NCBI RefSeq assembly: GCF_000019965.1
Contig: NC_010571.1
Span: 4,101,001 to 4,165,000 of the forward strand
Length of the DNA: 64,000 nucleotides
Reading direction: 5' to 3'
Source: Opitutus terrae PB90-1
GTDB taxonomy: Bacteria; Verrucomicrobiota; Verrucomicrobiia; Opitutales; Opitutaceae
The notes under the pieces are model-generated. The model ran no database searches, was not told the origin of the DNA, and saw only the letters and a program-made list of their open reading frames with translations. Both the position numbers and the translations under genes were made by a program. Below are positions 1 through 8,772 of this stretch, piece by piece (the stretch's first letter is position 1; every line of letters begins with the position of its first letter).

Positions 1-45
1 GCCAATCTTTCGACCGCGATCAACCTGGTGCTGGGCAATACCTGA
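1..45 (+). CDS. C-terminal end of an upstream gene (partial)
   Basis: The window opens in a reading frame that translates to ANLSTAINLVLGNT and stops at 43-45. The next gene begins 12 bases later on the same strand, which fits the tail of a coding region cut by the window edge. Fourteen residues are too few to name a family. It does not resemble the ...VDPIVALRC ending of the permeases that follow, so it is probably not another copy of those. Confidence 0.35.
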   Translation, partial: ANLSTAINLVLGNT

Positions 46-57
46 CGCGTTCATCTC

Positions 58-321
58 GTGCAGCCCATTCCCCACGATTTGCGCCGGGCCTTGCAGCGGA
101 GTGGGCTGGATGAGTTCTTCCGCGAGCACCCGCGGGTGCATCGCGTTGACTACCTCCGCTGGATCGCTGCGTCCAAGCGCCGGGGCACGCGGCGCCGGCG
201 GATCGACGAGGCGGTGGTGCGGCTGGCGCGCCAATGGCAGGAGGAGGTGGCGCGGTTTCTGCGGCCCGACGTGAGGGGGAGTGTGGCGGCGGATCCGCAG
301 CACGAGCGGCGGTGCGCGTGA
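58..321 (+). CDS. Small YdeI/OmpD-associated (OmdA-type) domain protein
   Basis: This 87-residue protein starts at a GTG. It carries the pattern LRRAL...FFREHP..HRVDYLRWI..SKR..TRRRRIDEAV, which is characteristic of the C-terminal domain of YdeI/OmpD-associated proteins (Bacteriocin-protection/OmdA family). Full family members are usually near 190 residues with an N-terminal DUF1905-type domain. Here the frame is closed just upstream by the previous gene's stop, so this is either a stand-alone OmdA domain or a remnant. No enzymatic activity is established for the domain. The Arg-rich tail after residue 60 looks low in constraint. Confidence 0.6.
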   Translation: MQPIPHDLRRALQRSGLDEFFREHPRVHRVDYLRWIAASKRRGTRRRRIDEAVVRLARQWQEEVARFLRPDVRGSVAADPQHERRCA

Positions 322-446
322 GGGGAATCTCAATCTTTCTCTTTCTCCTCCCGGACTGCCGATGCTGAAGCAAGAAAGTCGCACGCGACGAACCCGAGCC
401 TCCTGACGAGAGAGAACGAGAGAGAGGGAACGAGAGGAGTCCTACC

Positions 447-3242
447 GTGAAAACCTGGTCCAAGCTGAAGACGCTGTTCCGCCGGCGAAAGGCCGAGGCG
501 GAAATGTCCGCCGAGATCCGGCTGCATCTTGAGTTGCAGACGGAGCGGAACATCGCTGCCGGGATGGATCCGGGCGAGGCGCGGTACGCCGCGCAGCGGA
601 TGTTCGGGGGAGTCGAGCAGGTGAAGGAGCAGTGCCGTGAGCAGCGGAGCTGGGTCTGGCTGGAGCAGTTCGGGCGCGACTTGGTGCACGCAGGGTCCTC
701 GCTGCGACACGCGCCGGGTTTCTCCGGAGTGGCGATCGTCACGCTCGCCGTGGTGATCGGTGCGAACTCCCTCGTGTTCACGCTCGTCAACGGCTTTCTG
801 TTCAAGCCGGTGCTCGGCGACGGCGCAGGCACGGCCGTGCACGTGGTCGCTCTGACCAAGGCGGCGTCGCGTGCGCCGCAGCGGTTCACCCGCGAAGATC
901 TCGAGCGGCTGCGCGGGAATCCCGGCGTATTCTCGGCGGTGGCCGGTTACACGATTTATCCGGAGGTCTGGGGAACGGAGCTCGGTGATCTTCGCCACGG
1001 GATGGTGGAACGAGTGACGGACGGATTCTTCGCGGTCTGCGGGGTGCAGCCGACGATTGGCCGATTTTTCGCCGGACCGGCCGTGAGCGTACCTGAAGTG
1101 GTGATCAGCGATGCTGCGTGGCGGAGCCTGGGCGGCGACTCCGCCGTGCTTGGGCGCACGATCCTGGTCGGCGGCGCCCATGCCACCGTGATCGGAGTGG
1201 CACCGCGGGGATTTGGCGGTCCCGCGCCGTTGCAGTCGCCCGACCTTTGGCTGCCAATTCCGCGGCCAAACGCTGCGACGGGCGATGGTGGCGGCATGCT
1301 CCTCGCGATTGTCGCGCGGCTCGCGCCAGGGCTGGATCGTTCCGCGGCTGCAGCCCGGCTGCCCGCCGTGGAGACCCAACTGAATGAATCGGCCAGCGCG
1401 GGGCGCGAACGACAGCTCACGTTGGTCGAACCCTCGCTCTTCGCGCTCCCGGGCGTGCCCGACCGACTCACTGGAGGCGTGCGCGTTGCCGGGGGACTTT
1501 TCGTGGCGCTCGGCGCGGTGCTCCTGCTGATCGCGAGCCTGAATCTCGCGAATCTCCTCCTGGCGCGCGGCGCGGCGCGGCGGCACGAGATCGGCGTCCG
1601 CTTGGCGCTGGGCGCGACCCGCTCGCGCGTCGTGCGGTTGCTCCTGGGTGAGAGTCTGTTGCTAGCCCTGGCCGGCAGCGTGGTCGGCCTGCTATTCGCG
1701 GGCTGGGCCAGCCTTGTGCTTGAGCAGTGGGTCACCAGCGCCATCACGGGTCGGATCGGGTTCAGCATCCGCTTCGACTTCGCGCCCGACCTGCGCGTCG
1801 TGGGTGCCACCTGCGGCTATGCGCTCGTGATGATGCTGGCCATCGGTGTGGCCCCGGCGCTGCGCAGCACGCGCGTCGACGTGATGGAAGACCTGAAGGG
1901 CGCGGGCGAGGCACCGCGCGGCACGGACCGACTTGCCCGGCTGTTTTCGCTTCGTCCGGTGCTGGTCATGGGCCAGATTGCGGGCTCGCTGGTGCTGGTG
2001 GTCTGCGCCGGCTTGTTCCTGCGGTTTGCCGCGGAGAAGCAGCAATTCGACCCCGGCTTCGACGTTGCGCACAACCTCGTGTTCTCGGTGGACTACGCGC
2101 TGAGCGGGAGCGATCCGCGATGGTCGTTCGTGTCGGAGCCGGGCGACCGGTCCGCTGCCGTGGCGGAGTATCGCGGCCGGAGCGGGAGCTACCGAGGAGT
2201 GCTGCGACAGCACCGGGAGACGGTGTTGGAGCGCGTGCGGGTGCTACCTGGCGTGCGGGATGCCGCGGTGGCGGCATCGCTCATCTTCCCGAATGGGGAT
2301 TCGGAGAGCACGCAGTTGCGGGCCTTCGGCGTGACGGCTCAAGAAGGTGAAGCGGCCGCGACTGTGCGCGCGGTGGACACCGCGGTGTCGCGGCAGTATT
2401 TCGCGACGCTCGGGATTCCGATCGTGGCGGGCCGCAGTTTCACGGCGGAGGAGGAACGATTCGCCCGACCGGTGGCGCTGATCGACGAGCAAGCGGCGGC
2501 GCGGCTGTTTCCCAACCAATCTGCGCTGGGACAGCGGGTCGTGCTGCCTTCGCGCCCGGGCGTCCGGCCGAGCGGGCCCTATGAAATCGTCGGACTGGTG
2601 CGCAGTCCGGCCGAAAGCGTGCGCTATACCGGCCGGCCGCCGCGGATCTATCGCGCCCTCGATGCGCGTGAAGCGGCCGGGGCGCGAACCACCGCGCTTT
2701 TCCTGCATGTAGCGGTGGCCTCGCCGGCGACGACCCCGGCAGTCTTGGCCGCGGTGCAGAAGGAACTCAGCATGATCGATCCGTCGCTGCCGGCACGTCT
2801 CGCGCTGCCCATGCGCGATCAAATCGCCGGCAACCCGGCGTTGGCCATGCTGCATCTTGGCGCGGCGCTCTTCGGTGCGCTGGGTGCCATTGGCCTGCTG
2901 GTGGCGGTCGTCGGCATCTATGGCGTAAAAGCCTACACGCTGACGCAGCGGACGCGCGAGATTGGCGTGCGGCTCGCGCTGGGGGCGGAGCCGAGGCAGA
3001 TCCGTTGGTGGTTTCTCCGCGAAGGCGCGCTGCAGACCAGCGTGGCTCTGTTGGTCGGGCTGGTGCTCGCGCTGGTGGCCGGGCTCGGCGTGTCGCGGGT
3101 ATTCGACAGCGTGAGCTGGTTCGATCCCACCGTCACGGTCGCCGCGATCGTTCTGCTTGGCGGCACCGCGCTGCTGGCGTGCTGGCTGCCGGCGCGGCGG
3201 GCGGCGAAGGTGGATCCAATCGTGGCGCTGCGGTGCGATTGA
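447..3242 (+). CDS. ADOP-type ABC transporter permease (MacB/FtsX fold), copy 1
   Basis: A 931-residue inner-membrane permease of the ADOP type (acidobacterial duplicated orphan permease). Residues 1-70 form the usual cytoplasmic leader with WSKLKTLFRRRKAEAEM and EARYAAQRMFGG. A first membrane segment near residue 95 is followed by a periplasmic MacB-like core domain. FtsX membrane domains lie near residues 350-500 and 800-925, each with the REIGVRLALGA-type loop (HEIGVRLALGATRSR and REIGVRLALGAEPRQ). No ATPase subunit is adjacent, as is usual for this family. The GTG start is chosen because the tandem paralogue begins with the same codons and a purine-rich stretch lies just upstream. Its substrate is unknown. 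The last 66 coding bases match those of the next gene exactly. Confidence 0.88.
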   Translation: MKTWSKLKTLFRRRKAEAEMSAEIRLHLELQTERNIAAGMDPGEARYAAQRMFGGVEQVKEQCREQRSWVWLEQFGRDLVHAGSSLRHAPGFSGVAIVTLAVVIGANSLVFTLVNGFLFKPVLGDGAGTAVHVVALTKAASRAPQRFTREDLERLRGNPGVFSAVAGYTIYPEVWGTELGDLRHGMVERVTDGFFAVCGVQPTIGRFFAGPAVSVPEVVISDAAWRSLGGDSAVLGRTILVGGAHATVIGVAPRGFGGPAPLQSPDLWLPIPRPNAATGDGGGMLLAIVARLAPGLDRSAAAARLPAVETQLNESASAGRERQLTLVEPSLFALPGVPDRLTGGVRVAGGLFVALGAVLLLIASLNLANLLLARGAARRHEIGVRLALGATRSRVVRLLLGESLLLALAGSVVGLLFAGWASLVLEQWVTSAITGRIGFSIRFDFAPDLRVVGATCGYALVMMLAIGVAPALRSTRVDVMEDLKGAGEAPRGTDRLARLFSLRPVLVMGQIAGSLVLVVCAGLFLRFAAEKQQFDPGFDVAHNLVFSVDYALSGSDPRWSFVSEPGDRSAAVAEYRGRSGSYRGVLRQHRETVLERVRVLPGVRDAAVAASLIFPNGDSESTQLRAFGVTAQEGEAAATVRAVDTAVSRQYFATLGIPIVAGRSFTAEEERFARPVALIDEQAAARLFPNQSALGQRVVLPSRPGVRPSGPYEIVGLVRSPAESVRYTGRPPRIYRALDAREAAGARTTALFLHVAVASPATTPAVLAAVQKELSMIDPSLPARLALPMRDQIAGNPALAMLHLGAALFGALGAIGLLVAVVGIYGVKAYTLTQRTREIGVRLALGAEPRQIRWWFLREGALQTSVALLVGLVLALVAGLGVSRVFDSVSWFDPTVTVAAIVLLGGTALLACWLPARRAAKVDPIVALRCD
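3173..3238 (+). repeat. 66-bp exact direct repeat, copy 1 (3' end of permease 1)
   Basis: These 66 bases encode ALLACWLPARRAAKVDPIVA plus the following residues. They appear identical, third codon positions included, to 6062-6127 in the next permease gene. Perfect synonymous identity in otherwise diverged paralogues suggests gene conversion or a recent recombination end point. Confidence 0.85.
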
Positions 3243-3412
3243 CGGAATTGCCGAATGCCGAAGGAGGATTGCCGAATGAAACCTACTCCAAGCTGCAGAA
3301 GATTAGGGCACAGAGTTCGGAAAGCGTTCTCGGAGCAAAACGGGATCCTCTGTGCTCTCGGATCGGACCGCCGCGCCCGCCGGGTCCATCTGGTTACTTC
3401 GGGTTGGAGAAG

Positions 3413-3455
3413 ACCAATCCACCGCCACTGCTAGCTCTGCGTGCTCCTATAAAAA
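3413..3455 (+). repeat. 43-bp direct repeat upstream of permease 2
   Basis: The stretch beginning accaatccaccgccactgct and ending in a run of A lies 12 bases before the start of the second permease gene. It recurs at 6178-6220 with two mismatches, again just before a permease-like start codon. It therefore looks like part of the duplicated unit (leader plus gene start). It may hold the ribosome-binding or promoter region, although no strong Shine-Dalgarno is evident. Confidence 0.8.
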
Positions 3456-3467
3456 CAAACCTTGCCC

Positions 3468-6131
3468 GTGAAAACCTGGTCCAAGCTGAAGACGCTGTTT
3501 CGCCGGCGGAAGGCCGAGGCGGAAATGTCCGCCGAGATCCGGCTGCACCTCGAGTTGCAGACGGAGCGGAACATCGCTGCCGGATTGGATCCCAACGAAG
3601 CGCGCTATGCGGCGCAGCGCGCCTTCGGCGGCGTCGAGCAGGTGAAGGAACGCTGCCGGGAGCAGCGGTCGCTGGGCTGGCTGGAGTATCTCGTCCGCGA
3701 TGTGCGCCTGGCCGCGCGCTCGCTGCGACGCGCGCCGCTGTTCAGCGCGGCGGTGATCGCGACGCTCGCGCTGTGCATTGGGCCGAACACCGCGATCCTG
3801 ACCCTGCTCTACGCGCTGGTGCTCAAGCCGGCGCCGTTCCCGCAGCCGGAGCGGCTCGTGCAGGTTTACAACGCGTTCGAGAAGCTGGGCGGTGAGCGCA
3901 GCCGGCAGGCCAGCAGCGTGCCGCAATACCGCGATTTTCAGGCCAACGCGGACCTGTTCGAAGGCTTCGCGATCATGCGCTACGCCGGCACGACGCTGGA
4001 CGACGAGACCATGCCTCAGCGGGTGATGGGCATGCGCGTGAACGCGGGCTTCTTTGACCTGCTCGGCGTGCGTCCTCTGCTCGGCCGGTTCGGAATGCCC
4101 GAGGAGGATGCGATCGGCGCCGACCACGTGCTGGTGCTGACGCGGACGTTTTGGGAATCTCACTTCAACGCCGATCCGAACGTGATCGGACGTGTCGTGC
4201 GGCTCGGAGGCGAGCCCTGGACGATCATTGGCGTGGCGCCGCGATCGGTCGAGGTGCTCGACCGCTACACGCAATTCTTCAAGCCCTTCGAGCCGCTGCC
4301 GAACGAGGTGGACCCGCGCGCACGCTACGCCGGACGGGTTCTCGTGTTCGGACGACTAAAGCCGGACGTGACGCGCAGCGCGGCGGTGGCGCAGCTTCGA
4401 ACGATCGACGGGCGCTATCTCGACGAGCAGGCGGCGCCCGCCACGCGCTCGTATTTCGAAACCGCGGGCCACCGCGTCGTGATCGAGAGTCTCGGTGCGC
4501 AAACGGCAGATGCGGTAAGCCGGCCGCTGACACTGCTGCAGGTGGGCGCGGGGTTCGTGCTGCTGATCGGGGTGGTGAACGTGCTGAATCTGATGCTCGC
4601 GCGGGTGAACGCGAAACGGCCGGAGCTGGCGATCCGGCATGCGCTCGGCGCGGGGCGCGCGACCCTGCTGCGGCAATTGCTGGCCGAGAGCCTGCTGCTC
4701 ACCGCAGCGGCGACCGTGGTGGGAGCAGGACTCGCGTGGGCGGCGGTTCGGGTGATCAACGGCTACCTGCCGATGTTCGCGGGATCGGCAGCGCCGGTGC
4801 AACTGGAGCCGGCGATGGTCGGACTGGCGGCGGTGGTGGCGTTCGCGCTGGCCGGCGTGATGGGCGTGTTGCCGTTCGCGCTGCTGTGGAAACGCGGATT
4901 GAAACTGAACGAAATCCGCACGGCGTCAGCGGGCGCCGGCGTGCGGGTGTTTGGAGGCACGCTCGTCGTGGCGCAGGTGGCGATCGCCCTGCTGCTGCTC
5001 GTGGGGGCCGGTTTGTTGGGACGAAGTTTGGCGCGGGTGCTGGCGACGGATCCGGGCTTCGAGACGGCGAATCTTGTGCAGGGCCGGGTGGCGGTGCCGA
5101 AGCCCTACGAATCGCCGCAGGCGAATGTGGCCTTGCAGCGGCGGATCGTCGACGGCCTGCGGGAAATCCCGGGGGTAGAGGGAGCCGCGCTGGTGTTTGA
5201 CTACGCGCTGTCAGGGAGCTTCCGGGCGCAGCCGTTTGTCATTCGCGGCGAGGCGGCCAAACCCGGGGCGAACCGGCCGCTCGTCGCAATCGATCCGGTG
5301 TCGCCGGAATTCTTCGATACGTTACGGATCACACTGCTCGAAGGGCGGGGGTTTACCTACGCGGACGATGTGCGGGGCAGCGCGGTGCTGGTGGTGGACG
5401 ATCTGTTCGCCAAGCGGTATTTCCCGGGCCGCAGCGCGGTGGGGCGGGAAGTTGCGTTGTCGGTCCAACCGCCGCCGGACGGCCAGCCGTGGCCGCGGAT
5501 CATCGGGGTGGTGCGCCGGCCGCAGCTCACGGGATTGGAAGGCCGCGACGGCATGCCGATCGTATTCGTGCCGATGGTGCAGCAGCCAGCCGGCGGGTTT
5601 TCGTTTGTCGTGCGTTCCGCGCGGGACACGGGCGATCTCATCGCGGAGATTCGCCGCAAGCTGCGCAGCATCGAACCGACGCTGCCGCTCTACGGCACGG
5701 CAACGATCGACGAGGGGTTGGCCAGCATGATGATGGGGCGTCGCGGGATGACGCTGCTGATTGCGGCATTTTCCGGGCTGGCGTTGATGCTCGCGGGTGT
5801 CGGGCTGTATGGCGTGCTGGCGTATGACGTGTCGCAGCGCACGCGCGAGATCGGGATTCGCGGCGCGATTGGCGCGACGCGCGGGCAGATTGTGGCGATG
5901 GTGCTGCGTCAGGGAATGGTGAAGACGGCGCTCGGGGTGGGGGCGGGACTGGCCGGCGCGGTGTATCTCACCCGGTTCCTTCGCGGCCTGTTATTCGACG
6001 TAGAGCGGTTCGATCCGGTGGCGTTCGTGGGAGTTTCGTTGCTGATGCTGGCGGTGGCGGCGCTGGCGTGCTGGCTGCCGGCGCGGCGGGCGGCGAAGGT
6101 GGATCCAATCGTGGCGCTGCGGTGCGAGTGA
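3468..6131 (+). CDS. ADOP-type ABC transporter permease (MacB/FtsX fold), copy 2
   Basis: A tandem paralogue of the preceding permease (about 887 residues). Its N-terminal 65 residues are nearly identical (KTWSKLKTLFRRRKAEAEM, LHLELQTERNIAAG), while the periplasmic parts are strongly diverged. Membrane segments lie near residue 90, around 350-490, and at about 755-880. FtsX-type motifs RPELAIRHALGAGRATL and REIGIRGAIGATRGQI are visible. The GTG at 3468 aligns exactly with the first permease's start; an upstream TTG at 3462 is in frame but less likely. No ATP-binding partner gene is near. It probably works as, or with, an ABC-type efflux or lipoprotein-handling permease, but that role is inferred from the MacB/FtsX fold only. 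Confidence 0.87.
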   Translation: MKTWSKLKTLFRRRKAEAEMSAEIRLHLELQTERNIAAGLDPNEARYAAQRAFGGVEQVKERCREQRSLGWLEYLVRDVRLAARSLRRAPLFSAAVIATLALCIGPNTAILTLLYALVLKPAPFPQPERLVQVYNAFEKLGGERSRQASSVPQYRDFQANADLFEGFAIMRYAGTTLDDETMPQRVMGMRVNAGFFDLLGVRPLLGRFGMPEEDAIGADHVLVLTRTFWESHFNADPNVIGRVVRLGGEPWTIIGVAPRSVEVLDRYTQFFKPFEPLPNEVDPRARYAGRVLVFGRLKPDVTRSAAVAQLRTIDGRYLDEQAAPATRSYFETAGHRVVIESLGAQTADAVSRPLTLLQVGAGFVLLIGVVNVLNLMLARVNAKRPELAIRHALGAGRATLLRQLLAESLLLTAAATVVGAGLAWAAVRVINGYLPMFAGSAAPVQLEPAMVGLAAVVAFALAGVMGVLPFALLWKRGLKLNEIRTASAGAGVRVFGGTLVVAQVAIALLLLVGAGLLGRSLARVLATDPGFETANLVQGRVAVPKPYESPQANVALQRRIVDGLREIPGVEGAALVFDYALSGSFRAQPFVIRGEAAKPGANRPLVAIDPVSPEFFDTLRITLLEGRGFTYADDVRGSAVLVVDDLFAKRYFPGRSAVGREVALSVQPPPDGQPWPRIIGVVRRPQLTGLEGRDGMPIVFVPMVQQPAGGFSFVVRSARDTGDLIAEIRRKLRSIEPTLPLYGTATIDEGLASMMMGRRGMTLLIAAFSGLALMLAGVGLYGVLAYDVSQRTREIGIRGAIGATRGQIVAMVLRQGMVKTALGVGAGLAGAVYLTRFLRGLLFDVERFDPVAFVGVSLLMLAVAALACWLPARRAAKVDPIVALRCE
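6062..6127 (+). repeat. 66-bp exact direct repeat, copy 2 (3' end of permease 2)
   Basis: This is the second copy of the 66-base segment that ends the preceding permease gene. Together with the near-identical 5' ends, it shows that the two paralogues share homogenised ends around diverged middles. Confidence 0.85.
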
Positions 6132-6177
6132 TTTTGAACGAAATGTTTCACAGGAGGAAGCAGAGCGAGCAGAGAAA

Positions 6178-6220
6178 ACCAATCCACCGCCACTGCTAGC
6201 GCTGCGTGCTCCTGTAAAAA
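6178..6220 (+). repeat. 43-bp direct repeat before the permease stub
   Basis: This is the second copy of the leader repeat at 3413-3455, with two mismatches in 43 bases. It sits 8 bases before an ATG that begins like another ADOP permease. Confidence 0.8.
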
Positions 6221-6228
6221 TCCTTCCT

Positions 6229-6258
6229 ATGAGACTCTGGTCGAAGCTGAAAAACGCT
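6229..6258 (+). pseudogene. Remnant 5' end of a third ADOP permease
   Basis: After the repeated leader, an ATG opens MRLWSKLKNAG. This matches the ADOP start MKTWSKLKTLF in position and codon pattern (TGG TCG AAG CTG AAA). The similarity is lost after about ten codons, and the rest of the permease is absent: the next gene begins at 6428. The simplest reading is a third tandem copy of which only leader and first codons survive. The frame stays open to 6444, but the translated sequence shows no permease features. Confidence 0.6.
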
Positions 6259-6427
6259 GGAATCGGAATAGATCGTCACAGGCCGAGTGATCGCAAATCC
6301 GTGGTCATCGTTTCACGCTGTGTGAACAGGCGTGCCGGTAGCAGCGGTTCACCTGGGCTACAAGGGACGCGGCAAACATGGAACGAGGAATCTTTCCGAG
6401 GCGGGCCTTCTATGATCTCGTGGCGGG

Positions 6428-8662
6428 GTGAACCGTCCGCTTGATCCCGTCCCGCCGCCGCCGGCATTCGCGCGCACGGATCGCCTGGCCGCGGTGCTCG
6501 TGGTCGCGGCGACGTTGCTGGCGCATGCGCCGGGGCTGGGCGGCGGATTCATTTGGAACGATGCCGATTACGTGACGGCCCCGGCGCTGCGGTCGTGGGC
6601 GGGATTGTGGAGAATCTGGACCGAGATCGGCGTCACCGAGCAATACTATCCAGTACTGCACAGCGCGTTTTGGCTGCAGCACCAGCTCTGGGGCGATCAC
6701 GCGCTGGGTTATCATCTCCTCAACCTCATCGCCCACGCGGGCTGTGCGGTGATGTTCGGACTCGTGCTGCGTCGGTTGGCGATACCGGGCGCGTGGATAG
6801 CGGCGACGCTGTTTGCGCTGCATCCCGTGCACGTCGAGTCGGTCGCGTGGATCTCGGAGCAGAAAAACACGCTGTCGCTGATGTGCTATCTGGCCGCGGC
6901 GTGGAAGTATCTGGAGTTTGACGAAACCCGTCGCCGCGGTGCCTACGCGTGGGCGAGCGGCTGGTTCGCCGTAGCGCTGCTGACCAAGACAGTGACCGCG
7001 ACCTTGCCGGCGGCGCTGCTCGTCGTGGCGTGGTGGCGGCGCGATAGGCTCGAGTGGCGACGCGACGTGCGCCCGCTGCTGCCATGGCTGGTGACGGGAG
7101 CGGCGGTCGGCCTGGCGAGCGGATGGATCGAGCGGCACGTCGGAGGCGCCGGTGGAGATGAATTTGCTCTGACGTGGATCGAGCGGGGGCTGATCGCCGG
7201 ACGCGCGTTCTGGTTTTATCTCGGCAGCCTCGTATGGCCCTTCGAACTCAATTTCATTTATCCGCGTTGGGTTCCCGACGTGCGCGTGTGGTGGCAGTGG
7301 CTCTATCCACTCGCTGCCTTGGCGCTGTTGGCGGGCTGCTGGGTGACCCGACGGTGGAGTCGCGGGCCGCTCGCGAGCATCTTGTTTTTCGCCGGCTCGC
7401 TGTTCCCGGCGCTCGGGTTCGTGAATCTCTACGGCGCACGTTACTCGTGGGTCTGGGATCACTGGCAATACCTGCCGGATCTCGCTCCGCTGGCGCTACT
7501 GGGCGCGGGCGGGGCGCTCATCGCGCAGCGTGGCGCGGGGCACTGGCGATTCACGGCGTGGAGCGTGTTTGCGATGGTGGTCGCGTTGATGGCAACGCTT
7601 ACCTGGCAGCACAGCCGAGTTTTTCGCGACGACGAGACGCTGTTCACGGCGACACTGCGGCGAAACCCGGCAAGCTGGATGGCGGCGGGGAATCTGGCGG
7701 CGCGGCTCGCGAGCGATCCGGCGCGGCGGGCTGAGGCGATCGGCTATTTCGAAATGGCGCTGCGGCTGAAGCCCGATGCGGCGGAACTGCACGAGGGACT
7801 CGGCTATCTGCTCGCCCGGGATTCGGCGACACAAGCGCCGGCGCTCGAGCATGCCGAGGCGGCGCTACGACTGGATTCGGCGCGTGCGTCGGCGCACAAC
7901 CTCCGAGGCATGCTGTTGGTGCGGGCAGGAGAAATTGACGCGGCGATCGGAGCCTTTCAGCGCGCACTGAAGTTGGAGCCTAAGCTCGCCGCAGCGGCTG
8001 CGAATCTTGGCAGCGCGCTCCTTGCAGCCGGCCGGCCGGCCGAAGCGGTGCCCGTGCTGGAACGCGCGGTTGAGTTCGCGCCGACGCTGGCAGCTGCACA
8101 TCTGGCGCTCGGCGATGCACAGCGCGCACTGGAGCGAACGGCGGACGCGGAGCGGAGCTACCGGGAGGCGTTGCGACTCGAACCCGCGGCGCTCGATGGG
8201 CGACTGCGGCTGGCGGAGTTGCTGGCGGAGCAGGGCCGCGACGCCGAGGCGGCGCCGCTGCTGCGCGAGGTGCTCGCGCGCGACGCGGGCTCGGCCGACG
8301 CGCACTATCAAATCGGACGGTTGGGACTGCGCGCCGGCGATACCGCGATGGGGGTTCACGCATTGCGGGAAGCCGTGCGGCTGCGGCCGGACTGGCCGGC
8401 GGCGCGACTCACCTTGGGAAACGCGCTGGCGCGAGCTGGCGACATGACGGGCGCGGTGGAGGAGTTTCGCGCGGCGTTGGCGTTGCGGCCGAACGATCTC
8501 GGCGCGCGCAACAACCTGGCAAACGCGTTGCTCGCCAGCGGCCGGGTGGCGGAAGCGATTCGTGAGTACGAAACGGCGCTGCAGCAGCAGCCGGACAACG
8601 CGGATATCCGCCGAAACCTGGCGTTCGCCCGCGAGCTTTTGGAACGGGGCACGGGAAACTAA
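6428..8662 (+). CDS. TMTC-like multi-pass membrane protein with TPR tail, copy 1
   Basis: A 744-residue protein with a GTG start. Residues 25-400 form a multi-pass membrane region of GT-C type with the conserved blocks GGGFIWNDADYVTAP, YYPVLHSAFWLQH, LHPVHVESVAWISEQKNTLS and LTKTVTATLPAALLV. The last two are hallmarks of the TMTC/PMT-like family. From about residue 415 there are roughly nine or ten TPR units (for example A...GNALARAGDMTGAVEEFRAAL.L.P). Eukaryotic TMTC proteins are O-mannosyltransferases. Bacterial relatives are usually annotated only as TPR proteins, so glycosyl transfer is an inference. A paralogue lies at 55476-57413. A tight spacing to the permease remnant suggests no separate long leader. 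Confidence 0.82.
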   Translation: MNRPLDPVPPPPAFARTDRLAAVLVVAATLLAHAPGLGGGFIWNDADYVTAPALRSWAGLWRIWTEIGVTEQYYPVLHSAFWLQHQLWGDHALGYHLLNLIAHAGCAVMFGLVLRRLAIPGAWIAATLFALHPVHVESVAWISEQKNTLSLMCYLAAAWKYLEFDETRRRGAYAWASGWFAVALLTKTVTATLPAALLVVAWWRRDRLEWRRDVRPLLPWLVTGAAVGLASGWIERHVGGAGGDEFALTWIERGLIAGRAFWFYLGSLVWPFELNFIYPRWVPDVRVWWQWLYPLAALALLAGCWVTRRWSRGPLASILFFAGSLFPALGFVNLYGARYSWVWDHWQYLPDLAPLALLGAGGALIAQRGAGHWRFTAWSVFAMVVALMATLTWQHSRVFRDDETLFTATLRRNPASWMAAGNLAARLASDPARRAEAIGYFEMALRLKPDAAELHEGLGYLLARDSATQAPALEHAEAALRLDSARASAHNLRGMLLVRAGEIDAAIGAFQRALKLEPKLAAAAANLGSALLAAGRPAEAVPVLERAVEFAPTLAAAHLALGDAQRALERTADAERSYREALRLEPAALDGRLRLAELLAEQGRDAEAAPLLREVLARDAGSADAHYQIGRLGLRAGDTAMGVHALREAVRLRPDWPAARLTLGNALARAGDMTGAVEEFRAALALRPNDLGARNNLANALLASGRVAEAIREYETALQQQPDNADIRRNLAFARELLERGTGN

Positions 8663-8772
8663 ACCGCGTACGGTGCGCCCCGCGTGCAGCGGCCCGAAAG
8701 AAAAAGCGTCACATTTCGGGAATTTATGACAAAAGAGGGGTGACGGAGCCGCACGATAGAGCCTCCGCTGCG

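Noticed and set aside
330-1586. Long antisense frame opposite the first permease (about 418 residues).
   Set aside because: It has Arg/His/Gln-rich composition typical of shadow frames in GC-rich genes and no family motifs. Other antisense frames (for example 18868-20238, 19922-22129, 23481-25775) were dropped for the same reason.
3243-3275. Direct repeat of attgccgaatg just after permease 1.
   Set aside because: Two short copies only, with no linked structure.
3413-6220. The pair of 43-bp repeats as a CRISPR or attachment-site pair.
   Set aside because: Only two copies, about 2.8 kb apart, each tied to a permease start; no cas or integrase genes. They are part of the gene duplication.
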